DNA of 64,000 bases, from NCBI RefSeq assembly GCF_937891065.1, contig NZ_CALAEQ010000268.1, positions 1-64,000 on the forward strand, given 5' to 3'. The position numbers and the translations under genes were made by a program. The first letter of the stretch is position 1. Every line of letters starts with the position of its first letter. This DNA comes from an uncultured Lutibacter sp. GTDB lineage: Bacteria; Bacteroidota; Bacteroidia; Flavobacteriales; Flavobacteriaceae. Shown one piece after another: positions 18,835 to 28,343 of this stretch. The notes beneath the pieces are model-generated. The model was not told where the DNA came from and did not search any database. It was given only the letters and a program-made list of their open reading frames with translations.

Positions 18835-21800
18835 TGTTTAATTTTTTTAATGAAACTTCTTTTTTCAAACTGAACAAAACGGGTACCACAAATAGCGTTA
18901 TTAAAGCGACTAACATCCCTCCAAAACTTGGTATTGCCATTGGAATCATAATATCTGAACCTCTACCTGTTGATGTTAGCACTGGCAATAATGCCAGCAT
19001 TGTAGTAGCTGTTGTCATTAAACAAGGGCGGATTCTTTTTTCACCTGCTTCAACAATTGAAGCTCTTATTTCTTGTTTTGTTTTTGGTTCGTTTCTTTCA
19101 AATGTTTGTGTTAAATAGGTTGCCATTACAACACCATCATCAGTCGCAATACCGAACAAGGCTATAAATCCAACCCAAACGGCAACACTTAAATTAATGG
19201 GATGTATTTGAAATAAATCTCGAAGGTTTACACCAAAAACATCAAAGTTTAAAAACCAAGATTCTCCATACAACCATATCATCATAAAACCACCTGCAAA
19301 AGCAACGGCGATTCCTGTAAAAACCATTAATGATGTAGTTACTGAACGAAATTGGAAATACAGTATTAAAAAGATGATTGCCAATGCCAATGGAACGACA
19401 ACTGAAAGTGTTTTTTCTGCTCGTAATTGATTTTCATAAGTTCCTGTAAACTGGTAATTAATCCCTTTAGGAACTACCAATTCTCCTCTATCTATTTGAC
19501 CTTGGATGGCTGCTTGTGCTCTTTCAACAACTGTTACTTCAGCTTCACCATCTAACTTGTCAAATAAAACATAACCCACTAAAAAAGTGTCTTCACTTTT
19601 TATAACCTGTGGACCTTGTTCATATTTAATACTTACTAACTCAGATAGTGGAATTGGATTCCCACCTGGCGTTGGTACATAAATCTTTTTTAAATCTTCT
19701 GGGCTGGTACGTTTTTCTCTTGGATAACGCACTCTCACTCCATAACGTTCTCTTCCTTCTACGGTTTGAGTAATTAATTTACCACCAATTGCAACCTCTA
19801 AAATGCTTTGAACATTATTAATTGATAAACCATATCTTCCTAATTTTTCTCTATCTATATCTATCAATAAATAAGGTTTTCCAACAATTCTATCAGCAAA
19901 AACGGCTTCCTTTTTAACTCCTGGAACTTGTTTTAATACGTTTTCTAATTTTAAACCAAAAGCTTCAATTTGTGCTAAATCTTGCCCTTTTACTTTAATT
20001 CCCATTGGGGCACGCATACCAGTTTGTAACATTACCAAACGAGTTTCAATTGGTTGTAATTTTGGTGCTGAAGTTACTCCGGGTAATTTTGTTACTCGAA
20101 CAATTTCATTCCAAATATCATCGGCAGATTTAATTTGCTTTCGCCAGTTTCTATAATATTCACCGGCTGAATCTTCAATTAATTTATTGGTTTCAATTTT
20201 TGTCCCTGATGCTATAAACTGACCTGAAGTTGTTTCAAACAAATTATCATCATTTACTTTAAATTTTATGCGTTTCCCATCTTCATTTAGTTTGTATTCT
20301 GGTTTGTAAATAATTACATTCTCATACATTGATAGTGGTGCAGGATCTAAAGCACTTTCAATTCTTCCAGATTTTCCAACCACTGTTTTAATTTCAGGGA
20401 TGGTTGCAACTGCCATATCTAATTGTTGTAAAACACGTTTGTTTTCAGCAATTCCAGAATGTGGCATGGAAGTTGGCATCAATAAAAATGAACCTTCATT
20501 TAAGGCTGGCATAAATTCTTTTCCGGTGTTTTTCCAAACTCCAACACCTAGTATAACTATGATTGCGGGAATGCTTAAAAACAATAATTTATTGTTTAAA
20601 GCCCAGTTTAAAATTTGTACATAAGACTTTCTGAATAAAGTGAAAACTCCTAAAATTCCAAAGCAAATAACACTTACAAAAATAAGGTTCGTAAAAATTG
20701 AATTATCAACACCTAATGGTCTCCAATACACACTTAAAAATGCAACAATGGTAAATGACGAAATAATAATATTTACCAAATTTGCTTTTTCTTCAGTAAG
20801 AATACCTCTTAATTTTAAGATGCTTGAAATTCCAAAAGCTATTAGTAATAAAGCAGCATAATAACCTCCAAATAAACCTACTATACCTGCTATTATTAAA
20901 CCAATACTACCTATGTATTTTCCTTTTTTTAAGGAAGGTTTAAATCCAAACAACCAAGCTGCAAAAGGTGGTATTAAAAATAAAGCTACAATTAAAGCAG
21001 AGGTTAAGGCCATAGTTTTTGTAAATGCTAGTGGTCTAAATAATTTACCTTCTGCACCAATCATTGTAAATACTGGAACAAAACTGATAATGGTTGTCAT
21101 TACTGCTGTAATAATTGCTCCTGAAACTTCTGTAGTTGCTTGATAAACTAATTTATTAATAGGTGTTTTATTTCCATCTTCATCCATATGTCGAATGATG
21201 TTTTCCGATAGAATTACACCCACATCTACCATAGTACCAATAGCAATTGCAATACCGGATAGTGCTACAATATTGGCATCAACATTAAACAGTTTCATAG
21301 AAATAAATACCATTAAAACTGCAATTGGTAATAATCCGGAAATTAGGACTGATGCTCTTAAATTAAAAACCATCACAATAATTACTAAAATGGTAATTAG
21401 AATTTCTAAGGTTAATGCTTCATCAAGAGTATTTAATGTTTCTTTAATTAATTCTGTTCTGTCATAAAAAGGAACAATGGTTACTTGAGAGGTTCTACCA
21501 TCTTTTAATACTTTTGAAGGCAAACCAGCGCTAATGTCGGCAATTTGATCTTTCACATTGGTGATAACTTCCATTGGATTTGCACCATAACGTGCAACCA
21601 CAACACCACCTACAACTTCGGCTCCTTCTTTATCTAATATTCCTCTTCGTTCTGCAGGGCCTAAAGATACTTTTGCAATATCTTTAATTAATATGGAAGT
21701 GAAATCTTTGGAAGTAACTACTGCATTTTCAATATCTTCAACAGATTTTATATAACCCAATCCACGCACTAAATATTCAGCCTGATTGATTTCAATGGTT

Positions 21801-22513
21801 TTTGCTCCAATATCTTTATTGGTATTACGTGCAGCATTTACTACTTGCTCTAATGAAATGTTGTATTCCTTCAAAATATCAGGATCTACATCAATTTGAT
21901 ATTCTTGCACATAACCACCAATGGAGGCAACTTCTGAAACTCCTGAAGCAGAGGAAAGCGCATATTTCACATAATAATCTTGAATACTTCTAAGTTCATG
22001 TAAATCCCATCCACCAGTTACATTTCCTTCTTCATCTCGTCCTTCTAATGTATACCAGTAAATTTGACCTAATCCAGTTGCATCTGGACCCAATGCAGGT
22101 TGCACATCGTTTGGAAGTAATCCGCTTGGTAATGAATTTAGTTTTTCTAAAATCCGACTACGACTCCAGTAAAATTCTATATCTTCTTCAAAAATGATGT
22201 AGATACTTGAAAACCCAAACATTGATGAACTACGAATTGTTTTTACGCCTGGAATACCTAATAAGGATGTTGTTAACGGATAGGTAATTTGATCTTCAAT
22301 ATCTTGTGGAGAACGACCTCCCCATTTGGTAAAAACTATTTGTTGATTTTCTCCAATATCTGGAATGGCATCAACAGCAACGGGGTTTCTAGGAATGCCA
22401 ACGGTATCCCAGTCAAATGGAGCTGTAGAAATTCCCCACCCAATGAATAGCGCTAGTAGTAATACCGCAACTAATTTATTTTCTATTAAAAAATGAATGC
22501 TTTTATTTAACAT
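18824..22513 (-). CDS. cusA: CusA/CzcA family heavy-metal efflux RND transporter
   Basis: 1229 aa proton-driven inner-membrane pump of the HME-RND type. Conserved blocks: WDTVGIPRNPVAVDAIPDIGENQQIV (36-60), HME motif GTMVDVGVILSENIIRHMDE (426-445) with the proton-relay acidic residues, and ATDDGVVMATYL in the second TM bundle. Residues about 533-625 hold extra hydrophobic segments (for example IGSIGLIIAGIVGLFGGYYA) after the sixth helix, which explains the length above the roughly 1040 aa of E. coli CusA. First gene of the RND set, overlapping the TolC-family gene. Context (HMBDs, CopA) favours copper/silver over zinc/cobalt. Confidence 0.94.
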   Translation of the reverse strand: MLNKSIHFLIENKLVAVLLLALFIGWGISTAPFDWDTVGIPRNPVAVDAIPDIGENQQIVFTKWGGRSPQDIEDQITYPLTTSLLGIPGVKTIRSSSMFGFSSIYIIFEEDIEFYWSRSRILEKLNSLPSGLLPNDVQPALGPDATGLGQIYWYTLEGRDEEGNVTGGWDLHELRSIQDYYVKYALSSASGVSEVASIGGYVQEYQIDVDPDILKEYNISLEQVVNAARNTNKDIGAKTIEINQAEYLVRGLGYIKSVEDIENAVVTSKDFTSILIKDIAKVSLGPAERRGILDKEGAEVVGGVVVARYGANPMEVITNVKDQIADISAGLPSKVLKDGRTSQVTIVPFYDRTELIKETLNTLDEALTLEILITILVIIVMVFNLRASVLISGLLPIAVLMVFISMKLFNVDANIVALSGIAIAIGTMVDVGVILSENIIRHMDEDGNKTPINKLVYQATTEVSGAIITAVMTTIISFVPVFTMIGAEGKLFRPLAFTKTMALTSALIVALFLIPPFAAWLFGFKPSLKKGKYIGSIGLIIAGIVGLFGGYYAALLLIAFGISSILKLRGILTEEKANLVNIIISSFTIVAFLSVYWRPLGVDNSIFTNLIFVSVICFGILGVFTLFRKSYVQILNWALNNKLLFLSIPAIIVILGVGVWKNTGKEFMPALNEGSFLLMPTSMPHSGIAENKRVLQQLDMAVATIPEIKTVVGKSGRIESALDPAPLSMYENVIIYKPEYKLNEDGKRIKFKVNDDNLFETTSGQFIASGTKIETNKLIEDSAGEYYRNWRKQIKSADDIWNEIVRVTKLPGVTSAPKLQPIETRLVMLQTGMRAPMGIKVKGQDLAQIEAFGLKLENVLKQVPGVKKEAVFADRIVGKPYLLIDIDREKLGRYGLSINNVQSILEVAIGGKLITQTVEGRERYGVRVRYPREKRTSPEDLKKIYVPTPGGNPIPLSELVSIKYEQGPQVIKSEDTFLVGYVLFDKLDGEAEVTVVERAQAAIQGQIDRGELVVPKGINYQFTGTYENQLRAEKTLSVVVPLALAIIFLILYFQFRSVTTSLMVFTGIAVAFAGGFMMIWLYGESWFLNFDVFGVNLRDLFQIHPINLSVAVWVGFIALFGIATDDGVVMATYLTQTFERNEPKTKQEIRASIVEAGEKRIRPCLMTTATTMLALLPVLTSTGRGSDIMIPMAIPSFGGMLVALITLFVVPVLFSLKKEVSLKKLNNEN

Positions 22514-22655
22514 TTTTATAGGTATTGAGATGTTTAAATTAGTATTTAGATTTAAATAAATCTTAAATACAAGTTAACATGGCCTAAAACATTTATGGTT
22601 TAAGCACAACTATGCTTTAACAAATTTTACATTGTTAAAACTCAATACAATAAAA

Positions 22656-23072
22656 TCAAATTAAAAATACTTGATCAAGAACATGAATGTCCGTGACAAT
22701 AAGTGGAGGTGAATAATATTTAAAAGGAATGATATTTTCTTCTAACCCTTCAAATAAATTAATGTAAGAATAAACAAAAGATGCTACAAAAACTTGTTGT
22801 TCTAAATTCAAATTAGAAAGGTCTGTTTTTAATTCATTTTGACCTTCAATATGCTTAACAACATCATTACAACAATCTTCTTTATCAATGCTACAATCAT
22901 TAGTAGGAGATGATTTTTCCATTTCCATACCACACGATTCAGCTTTTGAAAACAAGGCGCTATCTACTAAGAAATCACCACAATAGTGTTCACTAATAGA
23001 AAATGACATTGTAGAAAAAACAACTACTAATGACATTAAAATTGCCGATATTTTTATAAATACTTGCTTCAT
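22656..23072 (-). CDS. HYC_CC_PP family protein
   Basis: 138 aa with an N-terminal signal peptide/membrane segment (about residues 5-25). The family-naming motifs are all visible: SEHYCGD (HYC), DKEDCCND (CC) and YYSPP (PP), plus a Cys/Met patch ESCGMEME. Such small proteins recur beside metal-efflux genes in Bacteroidota, and Cys/His/Met content suggests metal binding, but the biochemical role is unknown. It lies 142 bp upstream of cusA on the same strand, so it may head the efflux transcript or be coregulated with it. Confidence 0.82.
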   Translation of the reverse strand: MKQVFIKISAILMSLVVVFSTMSFSISEHYCGDFLVDSALFSKAESCGMEMEKSSPTNDCSIDKEDCCNDVVKHIEGQNELKTDLSNLNLEQQVFVASFVYSYINLFEGLEENIIPFKYYSPPLIVTDIHVLDQVFLI

Positions 23073-23215
23073 AAGCCACTACAAAGGTAATTATTTTAAT
23101 TTAGAGTGTATTAATAGTGTGTTAAAATTGTTTTTTTAGTTCGTTATAAAAGGTTTTTTATTAAAAATCAGTAACTTAGAGGAGTCGATAGTTTAAAAGC
23201 GTAAGTTCAATTGTT

Positions 23216-23485
23216 ATGGTATCAATCAATTTAACAGAAGTAAATAGTAAAGTTCAAATTGCTAAAATTATTAGAACTATTATGGAAAATAATAGCATTA
23301 AAAAAAGTGAATTAATTTTAGGAACTAATCTTAGTAAAACAACCATAAATAATGTGTTAAATATAAATGATTCAGAAAGTGATTATATGTTTAATTCTTT
23401 ACTAAAAGTATTGAATTTTTTAAAAATTAAAATATTTGTGGGGACTAATGAAGATGCTAAAAATAAAGTATTGTCTCTCTTTTAA
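23216..23485 (+). CDS. small helix-turn-helix-like hypothetical protein
   Basis: 89 aa, not confidently assigned. Residues about 15-52 (KIIRTIMENNSIKKSELI, then TNLSKTTINNVLNIND) look like a Cro/C1-type helix-turn-helix: a first helix, a turn, and a recognition-like helix with SKTTINNVLN. The remainder (LLKVLNFLKIKIFVG) is typical of the helical tail of small XRE regulators. No partner toxin is adjacent: the next gene is porP-like, 72 bp downstream from the stop. Transcriptional regulator is plausible but unproven. Confidence 0.55.
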   Translation: MVSINLTEVNSKVQIAKIIRTIMENNSIKKSELILGTNLSKTTINNVLNINDSESDYMFNSLLKVLNFLKIKIFVGTNEDAKNKVLSLF

Positions 23486-23534
23486 TACTAAAAAATAATA
23501 GAGAAGTAAAGCAATAATTAAGAGATATATTATT

Positions 23535-23542
23535 TATATTTG
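23535..23542 (+). promoter_or_regulatory. -7 promoter element before the PorP/SprF gene
   Basis: TATATTTG at 23535-23542 matches the Bacteroidota -7 box, but no good -33 TTG is present. It covers the TTG at 23540, so translation should start at the ATG at 23558 rather than at that TTG. Confidence 0.45.
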
Positions 23543-23557
23543 GCCTTATTCTTGAAA

Positions 23558-24547
23558 ATGAAATTTACAAAATACTTTTTTATAGTTGTCTTCTTATTAC
23601 TTCCTTTTTTAGTGAAAGCTCAAGAAACATTGCCTATTTATTCAGATTATTTATCGGATAATGTATATTTAGTTCATCCATCAGCAGCAGGATTAACAGA
23701 TTGTAGCAAGATTCGGTTAACAGCTAGAAGCCAATGGAATGGAATTTCGGATGCCCCTTCATTACAAACATTAAGTTATAATTCTCAAATTGGAGAAAAA
23801 GGTGGGCTTGGTTTTATTCTTTTTAATGATAAAAATGGGTATCATAGCCAGCAAGGAATACAAGGTACGTATGCTTACCACATAGATCTTGGTCATATTA
23901 GAGATTATAGTAAATTATCATTTGGTCTTTCTTTTATGGTAGTTAATAATAGCGTTGATGAATCTTCTTTTGAAATACCTGATCCGGTAATTTCACAAAT
24001 AGTTCAAAGTGAAAGTTATTTCAATGCAGATGTGAGTATGTCTTATCATAATGTAGATTTTTTTGGATATTTTACTGTAAAAAACCTACTATTAAGTGCT
24101 CGAAATTTATATGATAAAGACTATGAATCTTTGAATTTGAGGAGATATTTAGTGTCATTTGGGCATTATTTTGACAATTTTGCAAATAAAGGTTCAATGG
24201 AATTCGAACCTTCTGTAATGATACAATATATTGAACGTACCAATGAAAAATTTGTTGATCTGAATATGAAAGTATATTCAGAATTAAGAAATGCAAAAGT
24301 TTGGGCAGCCTTATCATATAGAAGAGGGTTTGATAATAATAGCACAAACCAATTGAGTTATTTAACACCAATTGTTGGAGTTAATTTTAAAAAATATATG
24401 ATTTCTTATACATACACAAAACAAACGGGTGAGATTTTATTCGATGATGCAGGATATCATCAAATAACACTTGGTTTCAATTTTGGGTGTGAAACCCCTC
24501 GTAGGTTTTGGAATGAAAGAAGTGGTAAAACTAATAGAATGTTTTAA
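23558..24547 (+). CDS. PorP/SprF family type IX secretion system membrane protein
   Basis: 329 aa from the ATG at 23558; a TTG at 23540 would add six residues but overlaps the -7 box. Signal peptide about 1-22 ending VKAQ. The family core begins PIYSDYLSDNVYLVHPSAAGL, then LTARSQWNGISDAPSLQTLSY, with beta-strand-rich outer-membrane barrel sequence to a C-terminal strand (HQITLGFNFGC). PorP/SprF proteins sit in the outer membrane and help type IX secretion or anchor gliding adhesins. No adhesin (SprB-like) gene is adjacent, so its partner is unknown. Confidence 0.92.
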   Translation: MKFTKYFFIVVFLLLPFLVKAQETLPIYSDYLSDNVYLVHPSAAGLTDCSKIRLTARSQWNGISDAPSLQTLSYNSQIGEKGGLGFILFNDKNGYHSQQGIQGTYAYHIDLGHIRDYSKLSFGLSFMVVNNSVDESSFEIPDPVISQIVQSESYFNADVSMSYHNVDFFGYFTVKNLLLSARNLYDKDYESLNLRRYLVSFGHYFDNFANKGSMEFEPSVMIQYIERTNEKFVDLNMKVYSELRNAKVWAALSYRRGFDNNSTNQLSYLTPIVGVNFKKYMISYTYTKQTGEILFDDAGYHQITLGFNFGCETPRRFWNERSGKTNRMF

Positions 24548-24562
24548 TAGGTTATTTAAATT

Positions 24563-25072
24563 ATGATTATTAAAGAATTAAACGGAAACAAACCTCAATT
24601 TGGGAGTGATTGTTTTATTGCTGAAAACGCTGTAATTATTGGTGAAGTAGCGATGGGAGACCAATGCAGTATTTGGTACAATGCAGTAATTAGAGGAGAT
24701 GTACATTATATTAAATTAGGGAATAAAGTAAACGTACAAGATGGTGCTGTAATCCATGCAACTTACATAAAACACCCAACAAACATTGGAAATAACGTCT
24801 CTATTGGCCATAATGCCATGGTTCATGGTTGCACAATTCATGACAACGTATTAATTGGTATGGGAGCCATTGTAATGGATGATTGCATTGTAGAAAGTAA
24901 CTCAATTATTGCGGCTGGAGCTGTTGTTACAAAGGGAACCCACGTAAAATCAGGATGCATATTTGCAGGTGTGCCAGCAAAAAAAGTAAAAGATATTAGC
25001 GAAGAGTTAATTTCAGGTGAAATTAATAGAATAGCCGATAATTATATAGAATACGCAAGTTGGTATAAATAA
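24563..25072 (+). CDS. gamma carbonic anhydrase family protein
   Basis: 169 aa. Left-handed parallel beta-helix hexapeptide repeats run through the protein (AVIIGEVAMGDQCSIWYNAV, VNVQDGAVIHATYIKHP, VSIGHNAMVHGCTIHDNVLIGMGAIVMDD). The His residues in VIHATY, SIGHNAMVHGC match the trimeric metal site of gamma carbonic anhydrases. Family members (YrdA, PaaY, CaiE) are trimers; some hydrate CO2 or cleave thioesters, others have unknown substrates. It follows the PorP/SprF gene by 15 bp and is followed by a strong terminator. Exact activity unproven. Confidence 0.92.
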   Translation: MIIKELNGNKPQFGSDCFIAENAVIIGEVAMGDQCSIWYNAVIRGDVHYIKLGNKVNVQDGAVIHATYIKHPTNIGNNVSIGHNAMVHGCTIHDNVLIGMGAIVMDDCIVESNSIIAAGAVVTKGTHVKSGCIFAGVPAKKVKDISEELISGEINRIADNYIEYASWYK

Positions 25073-25095
25073 AAGTTGGATACTTAATAAGAAAT

Positions 25096-25139
25096 AGAGG
25101 CTGAAATAAACTCAAGTTGATGTATTTATTTCAGCCTCT
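25096..25139. terminator. bidirectional terminator between gamma-CA gene and VPS10 gene
   Basis: Perfect 15-bp inverted repeat AGAGGCTGAAATAAA (25096-25110) / TTTATTTCAGCCTCT (25125-25139), with the arms extended by ATTTCT/AGAAAT flanks, between convergent genes. Confidence 0.8.
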
Positions 25140-25147
25140 GCTATTTC

Positions 25148-28100
25148 TTAATTTAAATTGATCAAATTTATATCGCTTTGTTTTACTTTTTTATTCAGGG
25201 TTTTTACATCATTTTCAAAAACGAAATAAATTTTAGCCAATTCATCATCAATTAGTTTTACAACTTCATTTTTAAAAGCCACAGATTGATTGGTAGGTTT
25301 AAAATCTCCAATGGAACTTAAGGAGTTTAAATGCGCTAATTTGTTATTCAATCTTATTGGAAAGTTTAATGGATCTTGATTACTCTTACTTTTTGTTTGA
25401 TACAGTACGTTTTCATATTCAGTTAAATCTTTTACAATTTTATCGGCCAACTCAATAATTTCTTTATTTTTTTCTTTATCGGTTATTGAAGATTTTAATT
25501 GTTTTACTTGCGCTTTAATTTTTGTAATATTTTTTAACGTTTTATGAATTTCGGTTAACTTCTCCTGAATTTCAATAATAAAAGTAAATTGTTCTTGTAA
25601 ATCTTCAGGTGAAGCACTACTTCTAGGATCTAATTTTAGCGTGAATGTTTCTTTAAAAACTTCTTTACCATTTTTGCTTAAAACTACTTTATAATCGCCA
25701 GGAAGTGCTTTTGGACCATTTAATGACGCCCACCATAAAATCATTCCTTCAACTTTTTCAGCATCAGGATATTGCATATCCCAATTAAAAGTATTTGCTC
25801 CTTTTTTAACTGTTAATTTTTCTTCATTTTGATCTTTATCTGGATTGTTTGAGAATGTTTTAATATGTTGCTCAGAATTATCAAAAAAGGACAAACTTAA
25901 AGTGTCAGTTTCTTCAAGAGTTTTTATAAAATAATTTATCATAACCCCACCTGGGTGGTTTTGGCCAGCAGTTTTAGATTTCTTGTTACTTCCGCCCATT
26001 CTGTAGCTATCCATAGGTTTGTATAAGAAAGCATCTTTAGAAGTTAATTCATTATTTAATTGATGTAGCGGAGTTAAATCGTCAATAAGCCAAAAAGAAC
26101 GGCCTTGCGTTGCTGCAATTAAATTATCATTTTTAATAGCTAAATCTGTAATTGGTACAATTGGTAAATTTAACTGAAATGGATTCCAATTAACACCATC
26201 ATCAAAACTAACATACATTCCTTTTTCAGTTCCTGTATATAGTAACCCTTTTCTTTTTGGGTCAGCACGCAAAGCTCTTGTAAAATGTTCTGAAGCTATT
26301 CCGTTGGTTATTAATTTCCAACTTTTTCCATAATCTTCAGTTTTGTAAATATATGGTGTGTAATCTCCGAGTTTGTATCGTGTTCCTATAATATATGCTC
26401 CTCCAGGAGTAAACGGATCAACTTCAATACAGTTAATTAACATCCATTCTGGCATTTTTTTAGGAGTTACATTTGCCCAGTTTTTACCACCGTCTTGTGT
26501 AATATGAACCAAACCATCATCTGATCCTGTCCAAATTAAATTTTCTTCAAAAGGAGATTCTACAGCGGCAAAAATAGTTCCGTAATATTCTACTCCAGTA
26601 TTATCTTGTGTAATAGGACCTCCAGATGATTTTAAAGTTGAAGGATCATTTCTTGTTAAATCTGGACTAATTATTTCAAAAGATTGTCCTTCATTATAAG
26701 TTACATGTACAAAGTTTGAGGTTGTGTACATTTTTTGCTGGTTATGTGGCGAAAAGAAAATTGGGTAATTCCACTGAAAACGATATTTCATGGCTTCAGC
26801 ACCGTGTCCCATTGGGTCGTCTGGCCAAACATTAATAGCTCTTCTTTCACCAGTTTTGTGGTTAATACGTGTTAATAAACCTCCGTAGCTTCCACCATAC
26901 ACAATATCATTATTTAAAGGATCAACAGCAATATGCGCGCTTTCGCCTCCAGCAGTGCTTTCCCAATCACTTTCGCTAATTGAACCTCTGTTAGTTCTAT
27001 GTGCAATTCTTATGGTTGAATTGTCTTGTTGTGCTCCATAAATTCTATACGGAAAATGGTTGTCGGTTACTACTCTATAAAATTGTGAAGTAGGTTGATT
27101 CATATATGTACTCCAATTTTCACCAGCATCAAAACTAACTTGTGCTCCACCATCATCAGCAATAATCATTCGTTGGTTGTCTTCAGGCGAAATCCATAAA
27201 TCGTGATGATCTCCGTGAGGAGCATTAAATGTTTTAAACGTTTTCCCTCCGTCTTTAGATTGATGATACTGAACGTTCAATACATATACAATATTTTCGT
27301 CTTGAGTATCGGCATAAATACGTGTATAATACCAAGCACGTTGACGTAATTTACGTTCACTATTAATTAATTTCCAGGTTTTACCTGCATCTGTAGATTT
27401 GTAAATTCCGCCTTTTTCATTTTCAATTAAAGCCCAAACAATATCTGAATTTAATGGAGAAACAGTTACGCCACTAATTCCCCAAATTCCTTTTGGTAAC
27501 CCTTCATTACTGGAAATATCTGTCCAAGTTTCACCTTCATCAGTACTTTTCCAAAGCGCAGAACCTTCACCACCACTTGATAAACTGTAAGGTGTTCTTC
27601 TTACATTCCAGGTTGAAGCATATAAAATTCGAGGATTTGTTGGGTCAATAATTAAATCAACTGCACCAGCATTTTCATTTGTAAATAATACTTTTCTCCA
27701 ATTTGTACCACCATCGGTTGATTTATAAACACCTCTTTCTGAAGTAGGTTTGTATAAATCTCCTAAAACAGCCGCAAAAACAATGTCAGAATTTTTTGGA
27801 TGAATTCGTACTCTTGGAATATGTCTAGAATTATTCAATCCAATAGCTTCCCAAGTTTTTCCAGCATTAACAGATTTCCACATTCCATCACCTGAAGAAA
27901 CATTACCACGAACAGTTACTTCTCCATTTCCAACATAAATTACATTATTATCAGACTCACTAACAGCTACAGCTCCTACTGAACCTCCAAAAAAACCATC
28001 AGAGATATTAGACCATGAATTTCCTGCATCTGTTGTTTTCCATACTCCTCCGCCTGTTGCACCAAAATAAAATAAGTTTGCTTTGTTTGCTACTCCAGTT

Positions 28101-28255
28101 ACCGCAGCACTTCGCCCTCCTCTATACGGGCCAATATTTCGCCATTCCATAGCGTTATAATATTCTTCACTAAATTTGGATTCTATTTTTTGAGCGTTAA
28201 CTTTGTGTGCTGAAATTAAGAATAGACAGCTAACCAATAAGAAATATTTTTTCAT
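25148..28255 (-). CDS. VPS10/BNR-repeat (sortilin-like beta-propeller) exported protein
   Basis: 1035 aa with signal peptide about residues 1-21 (ending KVNAQ). Residues about 35-720 contain many BNR/Asp-box repeats (GGGVWKTTDAGNSW, GMWKSVNAGKTW, GVYKSTDGGTNW, ALWKSTDEGETW, GIYKSTDAGKTW, SFDAGENW), typical of a ten-bladed VPS10/glycosidase-like beta-propeller. The C-terminal third has a FlgD-like/Ig-like segment (LPGDYKVVLSKNGKEVFKETFTL) and a helical coiled-coil-prone tail (SASPEDLQEQFTFIIEIQEKL). These proteins are abundant in Bacteroidota; some annotations say glycosyl hydrolase, but no catalytic residues can be assigned here. Monocistronic, convergent with the gamma-CA gene. Confidence 0.88.
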   Translation of the reverse strand: MKKYFLLVSCLFLISAHKVNAQKIESKFSEEYYNAMEWRNIGPYRGGRSAAVTGVANKANLFYFGATGGGVWKTTDAGNSWSNISDGFFGGSVGAVAVSESDNNVIYVGNGEVTVRGNVSSGDGMWKSVNAGKTWEAIGLNNSRHIPRVRIHPKNSDIVFAAVLGDLYKPTSERGVYKSTDGGTNWRKVLFTNENAGAVDLIIDPTNPRILYASTWNVRRTPYSLSSGGEGSALWKSTDEGETWTDISSNEGLPKGIWGISGVTVSPLNSDIVWALIENEKGGIYKSTDAGKTWKLINSERKLRQRAWYYTRIYADTQDENIVYVLNVQYHQSKDGGKTFKTFNAPHGDHHDLWISPEDNQRMIIADDGGAQVSFDAGENWSTYMNQPTSQFYRVVTDNHFPYRIYGAQQDNSTIRIAHRTNRGSISESDWESTAGGESAHIAVDPLNNDIVYGGSYGGLLTRINHKTGERRAINVWPDDPMGHGAEAMKYRFQWNYPIFFSPHNQQKMYTTSNFVHVTYNEGQSFEIISPDLTRNDPSTLKSSGGPITQDNTGVEYYGTIFAAVESPFEENLIWTGSDDGLVHITQDGGKNWANVTPKKMPEWMLINCIEVDPFTPGGAYIIGTRYKLGDYTPYIYKTEDYGKSWKLITNGIASEHFTRALRADPKRKGLLYTGTEKGMYVSFDDGVNWNPFQLNLPIVPITDLAIKNDNLIAATQGRSFWLIDDLTPLHQLNNELTSKDAFLYKPMDSYRMGGSNKKSKTAGQNHPGGVMINYFIKTLEETDTLSLSFFDNSEQHIKTFSNNPDKDQNEEKLTVKKGANTFNWDMQYPDAEKVEGMILWWASLNGPKALPGDYKVVLSKNGKEVFKETFTLKLDPRSSASPEDLQEQFTFIIEIQEKLTEIHKTLKNITKIKAQVKQLKSSITDKEKNKEIIELADKIVKDLTEYENVLYQTKSKSNQDPLNFPIRLNNKLAHLNSLSSIGDFKPTNQSVAFKNEVVKLIDDELAKIYFVFENDVKTLNKKVKQSDINLINLN

Positions 28256-28343
28256 GGAGGTGTTGTTAAAAAGATTTATAAAAAAATGGAATAGTAAATC
28301 TAATAAAAATTAACTTATTTTAAGGTTTCAAAATATATAACGA

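Noticed and set aside
23540..23557. TTG start codon for the PorP/SprF gene, adding six residues
   Set aside because: The TTG lies inside the TATATTTG -7 box, and the ATG at 23558 gives a normal signal peptide directly.
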